Source: Streptomyces lushanensis
GTDB taxonomy: Bacteria > Actinomycetota > Actinomycetes > Streptomycetales > Streptomycetaceae
Reading direction: 5' to 3'
Assembly: GCF_001700515.1 (NCBI RefSeq)
Contig: NZ_MAUD01000081.1
Coordinates: forward strand, 1 to 64,000
DNA length: 64,000 nucleotides
The notes below the pieces were generated by a model that saw nothing but the letters and a program-made list of their open reading frames with translations, was not told the origin of the DNA and ran no database searches. This document shows positions 51,777 through 60,869 of the stretch, one piece after another; positions within the stretch are counted from its first letter, which is position 1, and the number at the start of each line of letters is the position of its first letter. The translations under genes were made by a program, and so were the position numbers.

Positions 51777-52802
51777 ATGCGAGCCAAAGGCATCTGCTAC
51801 GACACCGGCTTCATCCGCGACGGCGACAGCTCCCGGGAGCGTTTCGACCCCGAGCTGGTGCGGAAGGAGCTGACCATCATCCGCGACGACCTCCACTGCA
51901 ACGCCGTCCACATCACCGGCGGCGACCCGGATCGCCTGGAGCTCGCGGGCCGCTACGCCGCCGAGCTCGGACTGGAGATCTGGTTCTCGCCCTACCCGTT
52001 GGAGCTGGAGACCGACGAGATCCTCACCCTGTTCGCCGACTGCGCGGAGCGGGCCGAGCGGCTCCGTACGCAGGGAGCCGAGGTCGTATTCGTCACAGGC
52101 GTCGAGCTGAGCGTCATGAACCGAGGGTTCCTCGAAGGCGACAGCACCGAAGAGCGACTCGGCCGGCTGCTGAGCGACCCGGCCCGTCGGCCCGAGAGGC
52201 TGGCCGCGGTCGGCACTCGACTGAACGTCTTCCTCCGCGAGGCCGTGGCTGTCGTCCGCGAGCGCTTCCACGGCAAGGTCACCTACGCCGCCATCCAGTT
52301 CGAAGGCGTTGACTGGGACCTGTTCGACTTCACGACTTTCGAACTCATCCGGTCCGCAGAAGTGGCCGACCGGTTCCAAGCCGCGGTACGGAGCCTCGTC
52401 GCACAGCCCAAGCCGGTCGCCATCACCGGCTTCGGCACCGCTACCTGGCGCGGCGCAGGTGACATGGCACCCCGCAGCATGGAAATCCTTCAAAACGACG
52501 AAGTCACCGGCGCGCCGATCCGGTTGAACGGGGTATACGAACGCGACGAGGCCGGCCAGGCGGCATACCTGAGCGAGCTGCTCGAGATCTTCGACAGCGA
52601 GGGGGTCGACAGCACCTTCGTGTTCCTCTTCGCGCTGTACAACCTGCCCCACCGCCCCGACGGTGATCCCCGCGACGACCTTGACCTCGCCAGCCTCGGC
52701 ATCGTGAAGGTCCTCGAAGACCGCTCCGGCGATACCTACTCCGACCTGCCCTGGGAGCCCAAGGCCGCCTTCATAGCGATCGCCGACCACTACCGCGACT
52801 GA
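51777..52802 (+). CDS. TIM-barrel glycosidase-like protein of unknown function
   Basis: 341 residues, ATG 51777. Successive strand-helix units read GICYDTGFIRDG, CNAVHITGGDPDRLELAGRY, LEIWFSPYPLELETDEIL, VVFVTGVELSVMNRG, VTYAAIQFEGVDWDLFDFTT and PVAITGFGTATWRGAGD. This resembles a beta/alpha barrel of the glycoside-hydrolase type, with Glu in FEGVDW and in VELS as possible catalytic residues. I recall related actinomycete entries labelled abortive infection protein, a label without evidence visible here. It is divergent from, and likely controlled by, the TetR regulator. Confidence 0.6.
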   Translation: MRAKGICYDTGFIRDGDSSRERFDPELVRKELTIIRDDLHCNAVHITGGDPDRLELAGRYAAELGLEIWFSPYPLELETDEILTLFADCAERAERLRTQGAEVVFVTGVELSVMNRGFLEGDSTEERLGRLLSDPARRPERLAAVGTRLNVFLREAVAVVRERFHGKVTYAAIQFEGVDWDLFDFTTFELIRSAEVADRFQAAVRSLVAQPKPVAITGFGTATWRGAGDMAPRSMEILQNDEVTGAPIRLNGVYERDEAGQAAYLSELLEIFDSEGVDSTFVFLFALYNLPHRPDGDPRDDLDLASLGIVKVLEDRSGDTYSDLPWEPKAAFIAIADHYRD

Positions 52803-53154
52803 GACCGCCCGGAAAAGTTCTTCGTCGTATCTCCGTGTGTCTCCGTGTGTCTCCGTGTGCCTCCGTCGTCGATCGGACGGCGGAGTCCGCCGGGTTCGGG
52901 ATGTCCCGCCGGGGTGCGCGGTGCCGTACGACAGCGAGCGGCTCCAGGGCGAGGCGCTTGTACCCGGCTCCGTTGTGTCGAGCCGGAGTGGGTTGACGTC
53001 CTTGACCACCTGGTCGTGCTGCTGCCCGATCAGTTCCCGGCGGATCGGCCTCCTCGGTGAGATCCCGAGGGCGTGCCGGCCGGGCGGGGAGCCGGAGAGC
53101 CGGAGCGGGAACATTGCCACGCGGCCTCCGAAACGGCACAGATAGCCTGCGCGA
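52803..53154. other. Intergenic region with a short tandem repeat
   Basis: Three perfect head-to-tail copies of TCTCCGTGTG occupy 52830-52859, followed by a degenerate fourth. No gene is recognisable in the interval. It separates the TIM-barrel-like gene from the ADP-ribosylglycohydrolase and should hold the latter's promoter. Confidence 0.5.
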
Positions 53155-54114
53155 ATGAAGCGGATTCAGCGGGCCGCCGGCGCGGTCATCGGCTCAGCGG
53201 TGGGTGACGCCCTGGGCGGCCCCTTCGAGTTCGGGCCCCCGGGAGCGTTCTCTGCGCGGTTTCCCGTGCCTGGTACTGGTGTCGAGATGAGAGGAGGCGG
53301 CGGCTGGGACCCGGGCGAGGCCACCGACGACACGCAGATGGCCGTCCTGGTAGCGGAGTCCCTGCTGGAGCGGGGCGGACTGGATCTGCCGGACATCTTC
53401 GCCCGCTTCCAGCGATGGGCGGCATCAGAACCCAAGGACATCGGCTTGCAGACCGAAGACGTCCTCACCAGTGGCATGACCTGGGACCTCGCCGCCGCGA
53501 TCCATTTCCAGGTCAACCAGCACGCTGCTGGAAACGGCTCCTTGATGCGGGCATCGACATCCGCAGTGCACTTCGCTCCCGCCGGCCAAGAGGCCACCAT
53601 GGACGCGGCCCGCCGCATCGCCGCCCTCACCCACGGCGACCGCGCGGCCTGGGAAGGCACCGCGATCTTCCACGAACTCTTCCGCGTCACGTTCGAAGAC
53701 ACCGACCCCCTCACCGCGCTCCCGGACATCCTGGCTCTTGTCCATCCCGACCACCGCGGGCGCTACGGCACAGTTCTCGCGCCCGACTGGCACCCCGATC
53801 AGGCAACCGAGTTCAACGGTGCCGTCTGGCCCTGCCTCGGCTCTGCCGTCTGGGCCCTGCGCACCACCGCCAGCTTCGAAGATGCGATACGCGCGGCCAT
53901 CGACCTTGGTGGTGACACGGACACCGTCGCCGCGGTGACTGGAGGCCTCGCCGGGGCGTATTACGGGCTGGACGCGATCCCCGCCCGCTGGACCCGGCCG
54001 CTCCACGTCCCCCTCCCAGGATTCGACGGACGGGTACTACACCTGGCGGATCTGCTCCACCTTGCGCACCGTCTCGGAGCTGAACCGGGTCTTGCTCATC
54101 GATCGACTGATTGA
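53155..54114 (+). CDS. ADP-ribosylglycohydrolase (DraG/ARH family)
   Basis: 319 residues, ATG start. It opens GAVIGSAVGDALGGPFEFG, with TDDTQMAVLVAESLLERGGL as the first metal-binding element and AIDLGGDTDTVAAVTGGLAG as the second; AGNGSLMRAS also fits. These are the two Mg-binding signatures of enzymes that remove ADP-ribose from Arg or other residues. The middle is slightly shorter than in DraG. Monocistronic. An ADP-ribosyltransferase-like gene lies 13 kb away (38879-40042); no direct link is claimed. Confidence 0.9.
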   Translation: MKRIQRAAGAVIGSAVGDALGGPFEFGPPGAFSARFPVPGTGVEMRGGGGWDPGEATDDTQMAVLVAESLLERGGLDLPDIFARFQRWAASEPKDIGLQTEDVLTSGMTWDLAAAIHFQVNQHAAGNGSLMRASTSAVHFAPAGQEATMDAARRIAALTHGDRAAWEGTAIFHELFRVTFEDTDPLTALPDILALVHPDHRGRYGTVLAPDWHPDQATEFNGAVWPCLGSAVWALRTTASFEDAIRAAIDLGGDTDTVAAVTGGLAGAYYGLDAIPARWTRPLHVPLPGFDGRVLHLADLLHLAHRLGAEPGLAHRSTD

Positions 54115-54244
54115 CAAGCAAGATCGGGAAGTGACTGCGCGCGGCCCGATCGGCGCCGAATCATGCCTATGAAGAGGCTGTGGAGCGTCAGCAGCATCCC
54201 CCGACGGCTCGTCGCTGGTGTGGTTGGCTTTATTCACGAGTAGT

Positions 54245-54689
54245 GGTTCTGGCACACATTCCGTGATGGGCTGACTGACCGTGATGTCAGCGGTGTGTGG
54301 TGGGATGGCCGGGCTCTTCGTTGATCTGCTGGGAGACCGTGTTGATGCCAGTGTTCCCGTCTTTGACCCGTGCCCTGACCGAGGCTCTGGTCGATGTCTT
54401 GTGGTTCATCGAAGGCAGTGAAGACGAGCAGATGGATCCGGACGACGCCGTCAAGGTGCTGGACGGCGTAGCCCACCTGGTCAGCAAGTTGTCGAGTGAC
54501 CAGCGGGGCGAGTTGATCGACCTGCTCGGGACAATGGCCGAAGCAGAGACCGATCCAGCTCGGCGCGAGTTCCTGAGAGCGTTCCCGGAGGGTTTCGGGC
54601 TCTTGGAGGATGCGGCCTGACCTGTGCTCCGTTCACGTCCTTCGACAGCGCGTCACTCACCGCGCCGGATCACGGAATGTGTGCCAGAA
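54245..54689. mobile_element. Mobile insertion cassette: 23-bp TIRs, 8-bp target duplication, one passenger gene, no transposase
   Basis: Perfect 23-bp terminal inverted repeats (54245-54267 and 54667-54689; first 20 bases GGTTCTGGCACACATTCCGT) bound a 445-bp segment. The 8-bp CGAGTAGT directly repeats on both sides (54237-54244 and 54690-54697), a textbook target-site duplication. The only gene inside is the 91-codon ORF 54345-54620. TIR sequence and 8-bp duplication fit ISL3-family transposition in trans. A related end lies at 28441-28499. Confidence 0.85.
54345..54620 (+). CDS. Small acidic protein, passenger of the mobile cassette
   Basis: 91 residues; GGGAG precedes the ATG by nine bases. 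Sequence: VFPSLTRALTEALVDVLWFI, EGSEDEQMDPDDAVKVLDGV and AHLVSKLSSDQRGELIDLLG. It is strongly acidic and all-helical, with no Cys and no membrane segment. I do not recognise a family; the shape resembles small actinomycete accessory proteins and could suit an antitoxin, anti-restriction or DNA-mimic protein, but nothing proves this. It is the sole cargo of the TIR-bounded cassette and reads away from the left TIR. Confidence 0.6.
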   Translation: MPVFPSLTRALTEALVDVLWFIEGSEDEQMDPDDAVKVLDGVAHLVSKLSSDQRGELIDLLGTMAEAETDPARREFLRAFPEGFGLLEDAA

Positions 54690-54823
54690 CCCGAGTAGTG
54701 CCGTCGGTTGTTCACGGGTTTGGGAGGCACCCAGATCCACGGTCGGGTGATGTTCACGAGTTTTGACAGCATCGGGGTACTTGCCAGGGCAGCATCGGGA
54801 TGCTTCTGGTGAAAGGCCCTGGT

Positions 54824-54905
54824 CATGCCGCAGATGTCGAAGGTCGAGCTGTACGCGGCGATCCGGCGTGATCACCGTGCCGGTATGAAGATGCGTGAGC
54901 TGGGC
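54824..54905 (+). pseudogene. istA: IS21-family transposase N-terminal relic
   Basis: The frame MPQMSKVELYAAIRRDHRAG followed by MKMREL is the usual HTH-bearing beginning of IS21 IstA proteins. It stops matching after MREL near 54903, where IS110-type sequence begins. Upstream (54740-54770) the segment GATGTTCACGAGTTTTGACA may be part of the IS21 left end. A matching istB relic lies 1.25 kb downstream. Confidence 0.6.
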
Positions 54906-54907
54906 TC

Positions 54908-55457
54908 ACCAACCTCAGCTGGTTGAAGATGCCCTTGGCAGGCAGATGCTCGCCCTCCTGCTTCAGCTGGAAGCCGCCTCCAAGGCTGCCGACGACCTCG
55001 AAGAGGCGGGGGATGAAGCGTTCCCTGAGCACCCGGATGCTGAGATCATCCTCAGCTTTCCCGGCCTCGGCATCCAGCTCGGCGCCCGGGTGCTCGCCGA
55101 GATCGGAGACGACCGCCAGCGCTTCGCAGACGCCCGCGGTCTGAAGGCATACGCCGGCGCCTCACCCATCACCCGCGCCTCAGGCAAAAAATCGAGCGTC
55201 ACCCGGCGGTGGGTGAAAACGACCGACTGAACCACGTCGGCTATCTCTGGGCCTTCTCCGCCCCTAACGCCTCGCCTGGAGCCAAAATGCACTACCGCAG
55301 GCGTCGCGACGATCACGGAGACTGGCACGCATCCGCCCAGCGCAACCTCTTCAATCGCCTGCTCGGACAGCTCTACCACTGTCTCCAGCACGGCCGCCGA
55401 TTCGACGAAGCCGTGGCTTTTCCTGCCCCAGTCTCTGCGGTCGCGCGGGTGGCCTGA
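54908..55457 (+). pseudogene. IS110-family transposase, C-terminal part, frameshifted
   Basis: The frame gives LVEDALGRQMLALLLQLEAA, then IILSFPGLGIQLGARVLAEI, GDDRQRFADARGLKAYAGAS and RASGKKSSVTRRWVK. This is the RuvC/Tnp-like C-terminal region of IS110/IS116 transposases, including the G(L/I)G helix-hairpin element. At the A run near 55216-55219 one base is missing and homology continues in another frame as NDRLNHVGYLWAFSAPNASP and NLFNRLLGQLYHCLQHGRRF to the stop at 55457. The N-terminal catalytic half is absent, so it cannot transpose. Confidence 0.75.
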
Positions 55458-55468
55458 ACGCGGGAATC

Positions 55469-55996
55469 TCACAGAAGTCCGGCGGCCTGCCGAAGCTTCG
55501 CCCGGCTGTCCGGGGTGATCAGTCCTTCCGGCAGCATCGCCACCACACTCGCGTGTTGCTCGAACACGTCCCTGCACTGCACGCGCTCGGGGTGATCGTT
55601 GTCGTTGCCGAACCACAGCGTCATGGCTTCGTTGCCGGAATCGATCGGCTCGGAGTAGTCGGCGACAGTGACCAGACGGTCCAGTAGTCCGGACCGCTCA
55701 GGAACCTGCGGGTCGCCTGCGAGACGAAGCAGGAACGGTAGGACTTCCGGCATGGCCGGATTCATCTCGGCGATGCTGAACATGGTGTTGGTGAGCACAC
55801 GCTGGGCCTCGGCCGCGGCAGCCTGATCGAGCAGGCCGTACAACAGGATTGGGATCGCGGCAGGGCACCCGGAAAACTCTGACCAGCGGACCTCCTCACA
55901 CCCATGGAGGGCAGGATGCCCACGGCCGGCATCAGCTGCCTGTGGATACTCATGGAGAAATCGAGCGATCGCCGCCTCCTTGACGGCCACATCCAT
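55469..55996 (-). CDS. Conserved hypothetical protein, helical, unknown function
   Basis: 175 residues from ATG 55996 (weak ribosome site; earlier in-frame starts exist). Sequence blocks: DVAVKEAAIARFLHEYPQAA, SEFSGCPAAIPILLYGLLDQ, AAAAEAQRVLTNTMFSIAEM and NPAMPEVLPFLLRLAGDPQV. The pattern suggests a HEAT-like helical repeat, and the start of the HEAT-type protein at 62665 has a similar design (ALYVAAILNDP). It lies between IS110 and IS21 relics, so it may have come in with them. No function can be given. Confidence 0.55.
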   Translation of the reverse strand: MDVAVKEAAIARFLHEYPQAADAGRGHPALHGCEEVRWSEFSGCPAAIPILLYGLLDQAAAAEAQRVLTNTMFSIAEMNPAMPEVLPFLLRLAGDPQVPERSGLLDRLVTVADYSEPIDSGNEAMTLWFGNDNDHPERVQCRDVFEQHASVVAMLPEGLITPDSRAKLRQAAGLL

Positions 55997-56156
55997 CCTG
56001 CACACCTGTCTGTCCCCCGTCCCGCTGCCATGAGCCCTGAGCTCTGCGTCAACCGCACTCTTGCCCGACCGGAGATCCGCACGCAAGCCAAGACAGCGAG
56101 CCGACTTCGATTCCCCAGGCACCCACAGCTGCTCGGCTTGACGAGTTAGGCGCCTG

Positions 56157-56818
56157 AGGTGTCTACCGCGGCTTCCTCGCCGAACTGCTGATGACCGAGT
56201 GCGACGACCGGGCCCGCCGTCGCTCGGAGCGGCGGATCAAAGCCGCTGGCTTCCCCACGGGAGAAGTCTCTGCGAGCGTTCGACTTCGACGCCAACCCGA
56301 ACGTCGACGCGGCGACCATCCACACCCTCGCCAGCTGCGAATGAACCAAGAAGAGCCAGCCGCTCTGCCTGATCGGCGACTCCGGCACAGGCAAGTCCCA
56401 CATGCTCATCGCCCTGGCCACCGAGGCCGCCATGAAGGGCTACCGCGTCCGCTACACGCTCGCCACGAAGCTGGTCAACGAACTGGTCGAGGCTGCTGAC
56501 GAGAAGCAGCTCAACAAGACCATCGCCGGTTACGGCCGCGTCGACCTCCTCTGCATCGACGAGCTCGGCTACATGGAACTCCGCCACGGCGCCGAACTCC
56601 TCTTCCAAGTGCTGACCGAACGCGAGGAGAAGAACAGCGTCGCCATCGCCTCCAACGAATCCTTCGGTGGCTGGACCAAGACCTTCACCGACCCCCGCCT
56701 CTGCGGGGCCATCGTCGACCGCCTCACCTTCCACGGCACCATCATCGAAACCGGCACCGACTCCTACCGCCTCGCCAGCACCCGAGCCCGAGCCGAAGAA
56801 CCGGCCACGGCCAGCTGA
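56157..56818 (+). pseudogene. istB: IS21-family helper ATPase, broken
   Basis: The frames read YRGFLAELLMTECDDRARRR and SERRIKAAGFP, a shift near 56265, then REKSLRAFDFDANPNVDAAT up to a TGA at 56342-56344 where IstB normally has Trp. The remainder is intact: PLCLIGDSGTGKSHMLIALA (Walker A), VDLLCIDELGYMELRHGAEL (Walker B) and SVAIASNESFGGWTKTFTDP. The 417-bp open part alone lacks the N-terminus. With the istA relic it brackets the IS110 remnant and one gene, so an IS21 copy was invaded and most of istA lost. Confidence 0.75.
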
Positions 56819-56924
56819 CTCCTGCGGGTTCCCTCTCGACCGCTCGCCGTCCTCACGGGTGGCAAGCCGTCCCACACAGCGTCACCAGGTCGTTTCTGCG
56901 GCCTCTTCACGTTCTCCAGCCGTG

Positions 56925-57443
56925 TCAGACCAGCTGCCTCAGCCACGAGTCGAGAGCCATATAGTCACCGTCAGTCAGGCCATGACGAGGATCGACACAA
57001 TGGAGCAGGGCTTGCCCCTGATGATGGGCAGCGACCCAGGACCGATCGTTGTCGGTCACCTCGTCGTCGACCCAAGCGAACGGGCGTCCCGCAGCCCATT
57101 CGACAAGGGCACGGGTCTTCCAGTGCAGTCCGTTTCGTTCGTCCTGGTCGTCGATGTCGGACGGCTCCGGCCAGACCACCACTGCCAGCTGCGGCAGACC
57201 GATGCGAGGCGCGATGCACTCATTCGCGTCCGCCATCCATGTCGTCGCCCAGACCACCTCGCACGGGAGTGCCGCCAGCCGAGGTCCGTGCTCGGGATTG
57301 ATCCTGCTCAGTAGCGGATTCGTGTCGGCACCACGCAGTTCAGGGCCCGTCGCATAGGTCGGATACGGCTGGGACACTGCGCCGAACGGGATGAGTGGCC
57401 CATCGACATCAAGAAACAGCAGACGCTGCACGGAACCAGTCAC
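56925..57443 (-). CDS. HAD-like hydrolase domain protein
   Basis: 172 residues from GTG 57443. The HAD motif I appears as RLLFLDVDGPLIPFG (nucleophile Asp in DVDG), motif II-like ATTWMADAN, and the motif IV region as FAWVDDEVTDND. There is no large cap domain. This matches small stand-alone HAD proteins of actinomycetes, a group that includes phosphatases and RNA-repair-associated domains; the substrate is unknown. The gene is intact and monocistronic, next to the IS21 relic. Confidence 0.75.
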   Translation of the reverse strand: MTGSVQRLLFLDVDGPLIPFGAVSQPYPTYATGPELRGADTNPLLSRINPEHGPRLAALPCEVVWATTWMADANECIAPRIGLPQLAVVVWPEPSDIDDQDERNGLHWKTRALVEWAAGRPFAWVDDEVTDNDRSWVAAHHQGQALLHCVDPRHGLTDGDYMALDSWLRQLV

Positions 57444-57987
57444 GGAAGCACGATAGCGGCGGATCCCATCAGTGACCGCCTCAATGACCCAGGCCCGACA
57501 ACCGGCCGTCGCCCCGCCTGTTGCTATTTCGCGTGAACATCCACGGACCCCAAGATCCGCAACTGCTGCTCAAAACAGCAGACAAACGCTGCTGCTAGAA
57601 GTGATCGAAGCCATGTGGTTGTCGCCGTTCCTGATGACATCATCCGCGCGGTCCGGGCACCGCTGTCCGGGAAGTGTGGGTACGAGCGACTGCATCACGT
57701 CGGCGGTCTACGTCCGTACACCGGTCCGGCGACTCTGACACCGGCCGTGCAAGTGGCGCTCAGCGGCGTACCGCGCGAGATCGTGCTGAGCCTCGCCACG
57801 TACACAATCTGAAGCATGAGGGCTGACTTTCGGCCACGGTGGCGCGTACCGTGACACACCCGGCGGCAGCGGGAGTCCGCACAGCCCCCGATGCGCGAGG
57901 ACCTCCCCATGCCCGCGCCCGCCGGCCCGCGCGGCCCCCGCTGGAGTGCCCCCTGCGGCGGGGGCCGCGCCGCGAGAGGACGAAGCC
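57444..57987. other. Gene-free interval
   Basis: No frame with convincing bias, motif or ribosome site on either strand. The last 40 bp (57945-57987) contain the good Shine-Dalgarno GAGAGGA for the ORF at 57988. Confidence 0.4.
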
Positions 57988-58206
57988 ATGACCGATCAAG
58001 TACCCCTCGAACTGATCGCCATCGAGAAGCACCAGTCGGACTGGCCGTGCTCGTACGGGCAGCGCTCGCTCGGAATCGGCGTCCCGGTGTGCGCTGACAT
58101 GCAAAAGGGTGCCGTAGGCGCCGGTTGTGGTGCTTGGGCCGGTGCAGGTTGTCGGTTTGCCGATCCTCGGCCCAAGTACCGTGGAACGGGCGCAAGACCG
58201 GCGTGA
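57988..58206 (+). CDS. Short ORF with a genuine-looking N-terminus, probably truncated
   Basis: 72 codons. ATG 57988 follows GAGAGGA at ideal spacing. The first 37 residues (TDQVPLELIAIEKHQSDWPC, SYGQRSLGIGVPVCADM) look natural. The rest is Gly/Ala/Arg-rich and unlike it, suggesting a recombination junction near 58100. No family recognised. Confidence 0.3.
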   Translation: MTDQVPLELIAIEKHQSDWPCSYGQRSLGIGVPVCADMQKGAVGAGCGAWAGAGCRFADPRPKYRGTGARPA

Positions 58207-58632
58207 GCGGCAAGGTGCCCGCGGTAACCTCGGACGTCATCCCAATTGGTGGCCGGCAGCCCAGAAAGTCGCAGGCAGACGTGCTGCGGTGGCGGTTGAA
58301 TGCGTTGGTGAATGACCACCCGTCACGCCCGCTCATCACGCGGTCGAGCACGAGGACGCGGAGACCCTGGCTCGATCGTAGCGATGGTGGAGTCGACGGC
58401 AGCCGACGGCTTCCGGCGAGCCGGGGCATGGTGCGTCCGCTGGTCCGGTGGAGCTTCGCCCACACTCTGCGTTTTGTCCACTCGGTGAAGCGGTGGTGAC
58501 CCGTCGCGCCGGAACGACACCGCCTCGCCCGATCAGGTGGTAAATCGCCATAGGTCAGCGTGCCTGTTGAAACCAGTCGCCATTTCCGGCTCAGGGTTGG
58601 CCGTCGACCTGCGACCGGAAGGACCCACGCTC
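58207..58632. other. No recognisable gene
   Basis: Several open frames overlap on both strands with mixed codon bias; none can be assigned. Possibly eroded mobile DNA. Confidence 0.35.
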
Positions 58633-59148
58633 ATGGTTTTCGTTCGCGTGCACGCAATGAAGGGCCATCTGAGTGCCGCGCAGAAGGAGGAGCTCGGCGC
58701 AAAGCTCATTCAGGCCGTGGCTGACGTCGAGGACCTGGTCAACAACCAGACCCACAAGGAGACCTCTTGGGTGCAGTTCTACGAGTTTGAGCCCGAGAAC
58801 TGGTATGCACCGGGCAATATCGACGGTGCCGATCCCCGATCCCGAGTTCAACTCGATGTAATTGCGCCTCAGAAACTTCTCCCCACGCCCGAAGACACCC
58901 GTGCCATGCTGATCAAGGCCGCCGAAGCCGTGCGGTCGGTTTTCGGTTCTGGTCCGCTGCCGGCGCACGGCCCATGGGTGCACGTCTACACCATCCCGAA
59001 CGATCAGTGGGGACAGGACGGCCGCGTTCCCGACTGGGAGGGATTCCGGGCCCTCCTGCGTGCCGGCAGCCCGGAAAAGGCCGATGAGGCACTGGCGCAG
59101 ATTTACGGTCCCGGACGTCACACGGCACCGACGTGGCGCCCCACGTAG
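58633..59148 (+). CDS. Tautomerase-superfamily-like protein
   Basis: 171 residues; ATG 58633 with GGAAGGA ten bases before. The opening VFVRVHAMKGHLSAAQKEEL, then GAKLIQAVADVEDLVNNQTH, and the second-half repeat PWVHVYTIPNDQWGQDGRVP resemble the two beta-alpha-beta units of a fused tautomerase-like fold. The usual catalytic Pro2 is absent (Met-Val), so classical keto-enol tautomerase activity is doubtful. No operon. An alternative reading is a dimeric alpha-beta barrel protein of unknown function. Confidence 0.55.
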   Translation: MVFVRVHAMKGHLSAAQKEELGAKLIQAVADVEDLVNNQTHKETSWVQFYEFEPENWYAPGNIDGADPRSRVQLDVIAPQKLLPTPEDTRAMLIKAAEAVRSVFGSGPLPAHGPWVHVYTIPNDQWGQDGRVPDWEGFRALLRAGSPEKADEALAQIYGPGRHTAPTWRPT

Positions 59149-59682
59149 CTTGATGAGGCCGACGCCCAGGTGATCGGTTGGGTGAGGAAGCCGGGATTGC
59201 CGAACACGTCGCAGCCAGGGAACAGCCAAACGCCGTGGTGAACATGAATGACTGAAATTGGAGCGAGCCGTCCAGCAGCCGAACAGCGGCGAGGGCTATG
59301 TCTCTCCATTGATAATCGCGTTCTCTTGTGTGGCACGGTGGCGGGACGGCAGGCAACCGATATGGCGCTGCGGGCTCTCGGTGCGGAACTCGTCGGCGAG
59401 ATCGCGCAGTACGTGCGGGCGGACGGAGGTTCGCGCCCTTGATCTGCTGGTTGGCCGCCGCGATCAGCTTCGGCGTGCTTCCGCCAACTTGCCGATCGCG
59501 GCACCGAGCCCGAGCGGCTCACGGCCGTCCCGCCGGACACGTCGCGGGATCGGTCGTGCGGCCCTCCAGTGGTAAAAGTTCTCGGGCCTGTCATCCGACC
59601 AGGTGACCGGTGAGGTTTGAACGGGTGGAGAGGCGCCCTCCGGACCGTAAAAAACCGAAGTACGCAAGGGAGTTGTCCGTTC
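59149..59682. other. Gene-poor interval with a possible minus-strand relic
   Basis: A minus-strand frame reads GLGAAIGKLAEARRS and nearby PKLIAAANQQIKGANLRPP (about 59410-59500), which could be a decayed gene, but frames change and no family is recognisable. The end of the interval holds the ribosome site of the secreted-protein gene at 59683. Confidence 0.35.
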
Positions 59683-60300
59683 ATGACACGGAACAAGGAA
59701 TATCTGGCCGTCGTGACGCTCGCGGCAGCGGTGCTGACCGTGCCGACAGGCGCGTACGCACTGACGTCGGCCACGGCGTCCTCGGCCACTTCCCCGTCTG
59801 CGGGCGCCGCCCAAGCTGTTCAGAGCGGGCAGACCGTCCGCGCCGATAAGGCGTCGGGCATCCGCCTCGTGGCACCGGGGCAGCGGGTGAAGGCCGCGCC
59901 GGGTGTCCGGATGTGGCTGACCAAGGAGGGCAAGCACTGGTCCATCGACGGGTTCGAGCAGTTCCGTAGCGTCGTCGACGGCAACATCGACACGAGCAGG
60001 CCTGGCATCGGCCGCCAGTCCGAAGAGGCCGGCGACCTTTATTTCCACTCCGGCGTGTACTACGGCACCCGTAACGCCGCCCGGGTGGAGATCACCCTGC
60101 GCACCGGACGCGTGGTACCCGCCTCCATGATCGAGCTGCCCGGCAAGCCCGGCTGGGGCGCCTGGTACGCCGGCACCGAGCTCCCACCCGCCGCCGACGA
60201 CGGTGAAGGCCCGAACCAGCCCCGGGACTACCTCAGCCACATCACCCTCTACGACACCACCGGAAGGGCCCTCGCCGTCAACCGCTCCACCCTCGGCTGA
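59683..60300 (+). CDS. Secreted protein of unknown function
   Basis: 205 residues from ATG 59683 (GGGAG upstream). The N-terminus (TRNKEYLAVVTLAAAVLTVP, TGAYALTSATA) is a signal peptide. The mature part has a Ser/Ala-rich linker, then SGIRLVAPGQRVKAAPGVRM, RMWLTKEGKHWSIDGFEQFR and a beta-rich C-terminus. The GxxMWLTxEGKHWS pattern recurs in uncharacterised Streptomyces exoproteins. No catalytic residues can be named. It is followed after 245 bp by a strong hairpin. Confidence 0.6.
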   Translation: MTRNKEYLAVVTLAAAVLTVPTGAYALTSATASSATSPSAGAAQAVQSGQTVRADKASGIRLVAPGQRVKAAPGVRMWLTKEGKHWSIDGFEQFRSVVDGNIDTSRPGIGRQSEEAGDLYFHSGVYYGTRNAARVEITLRTGRVVPASMIELPGKPGWGAWYAGTELPPAADDGEGPNQPRDYLSHITLYDTTGRALAVNRSTLG

Positions 60301-60544
60301 CCTCACAGCCCGAACACAAGGCCACAATGAGGGGCGGGTGAGTGCCCGGGGCCGGGCACACGCCGGGTTCGCCGTCACCGATCAGATGGAGAGGACGGGC
60401 CCCGTGTACGGGGCCTCGCCCGGTGGGGAACCCGCCCGTGAAGGGCTGAACCATCTCCTCCTCCCTCCGATGCGAGGAGCAGCCGCAATTCTGACGGTGC
60501 CGGGCCTCTCAAGGTCCGGCAGCCCAACCAACCAGCCGACGAGC

Positions 60545-60571
60545 CGGGGTCCCCGCGCTGCGGGGACCCCG
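60545..60571. terminator. Perfect 12-bp hairpin
   Basis: CGGGGTCCCCGC and GCGGGGACCCCG form a 12-bp stem around the loop GCT. Placed between the secreted-protein gene (plus) and the broken SMI1/KNR4 gene (minus), it probably serves as a bidirectional terminator. It is single, so it is not a CRISPR repeat. Confidence 0.6.
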
Positions 60572-60869
60572 GGTGATCTGCGACGGCCTCTGGACGGGGC
60601 AGTCCAGCTGCGGCCAACCGCCTCAGTGCCCCCCAACCTCTCCGACCCATTCACACGGACGGACCCGTGCGCTGGGTGCGACGGGGCGGGCAACAGTGCT
60701 GACCGGTGCAGCGATGATCAAGTGCGAGCGGCTGGACGCTGTGGGAGTTACCCCATTGAGGAATGCCCTGGAGACGGCTGATGCGGCACGTGACGCGTGG
60801 AACGCGGCACTGTTCAATCGCCCGCAAGGGGCAGTGGTAGTGCGCGTTTCTGCCATCGGGGAGCCACTC

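Noticed and set aside
52830-52859. Head-to-tail TCTCCGTGTG repeats as a possible array
   Set aside because: Three contiguous 10-bp copies without spacers are a simple tandem repeat.
38879-54114. ADP-ribosyltransferase-like gene (38.9-40.0 kb) and ADP-ribosylglycohydrolase gene (53.2-54.1 kb) as one modification-reversal system
   Set aside because: They are 13 kb apart with unrelated operons between them, so linkage is not supported by the sequence.
57695-58465. Minus-strand ORF of 256 codons
   Set aside because: Arg/Pro/Ser-rich with no motif, and inconsistent codon bias. It overlaps a plus-strand ORF with a much better ribosome site.
60545-60571. CGGGGTCCCCGC hairpin resembling a type I-E CRISPR repeat
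   Set aside because: Only one copy, no spacer-repeat periodicity nearby and no cas genes. Its position fits a terminator.
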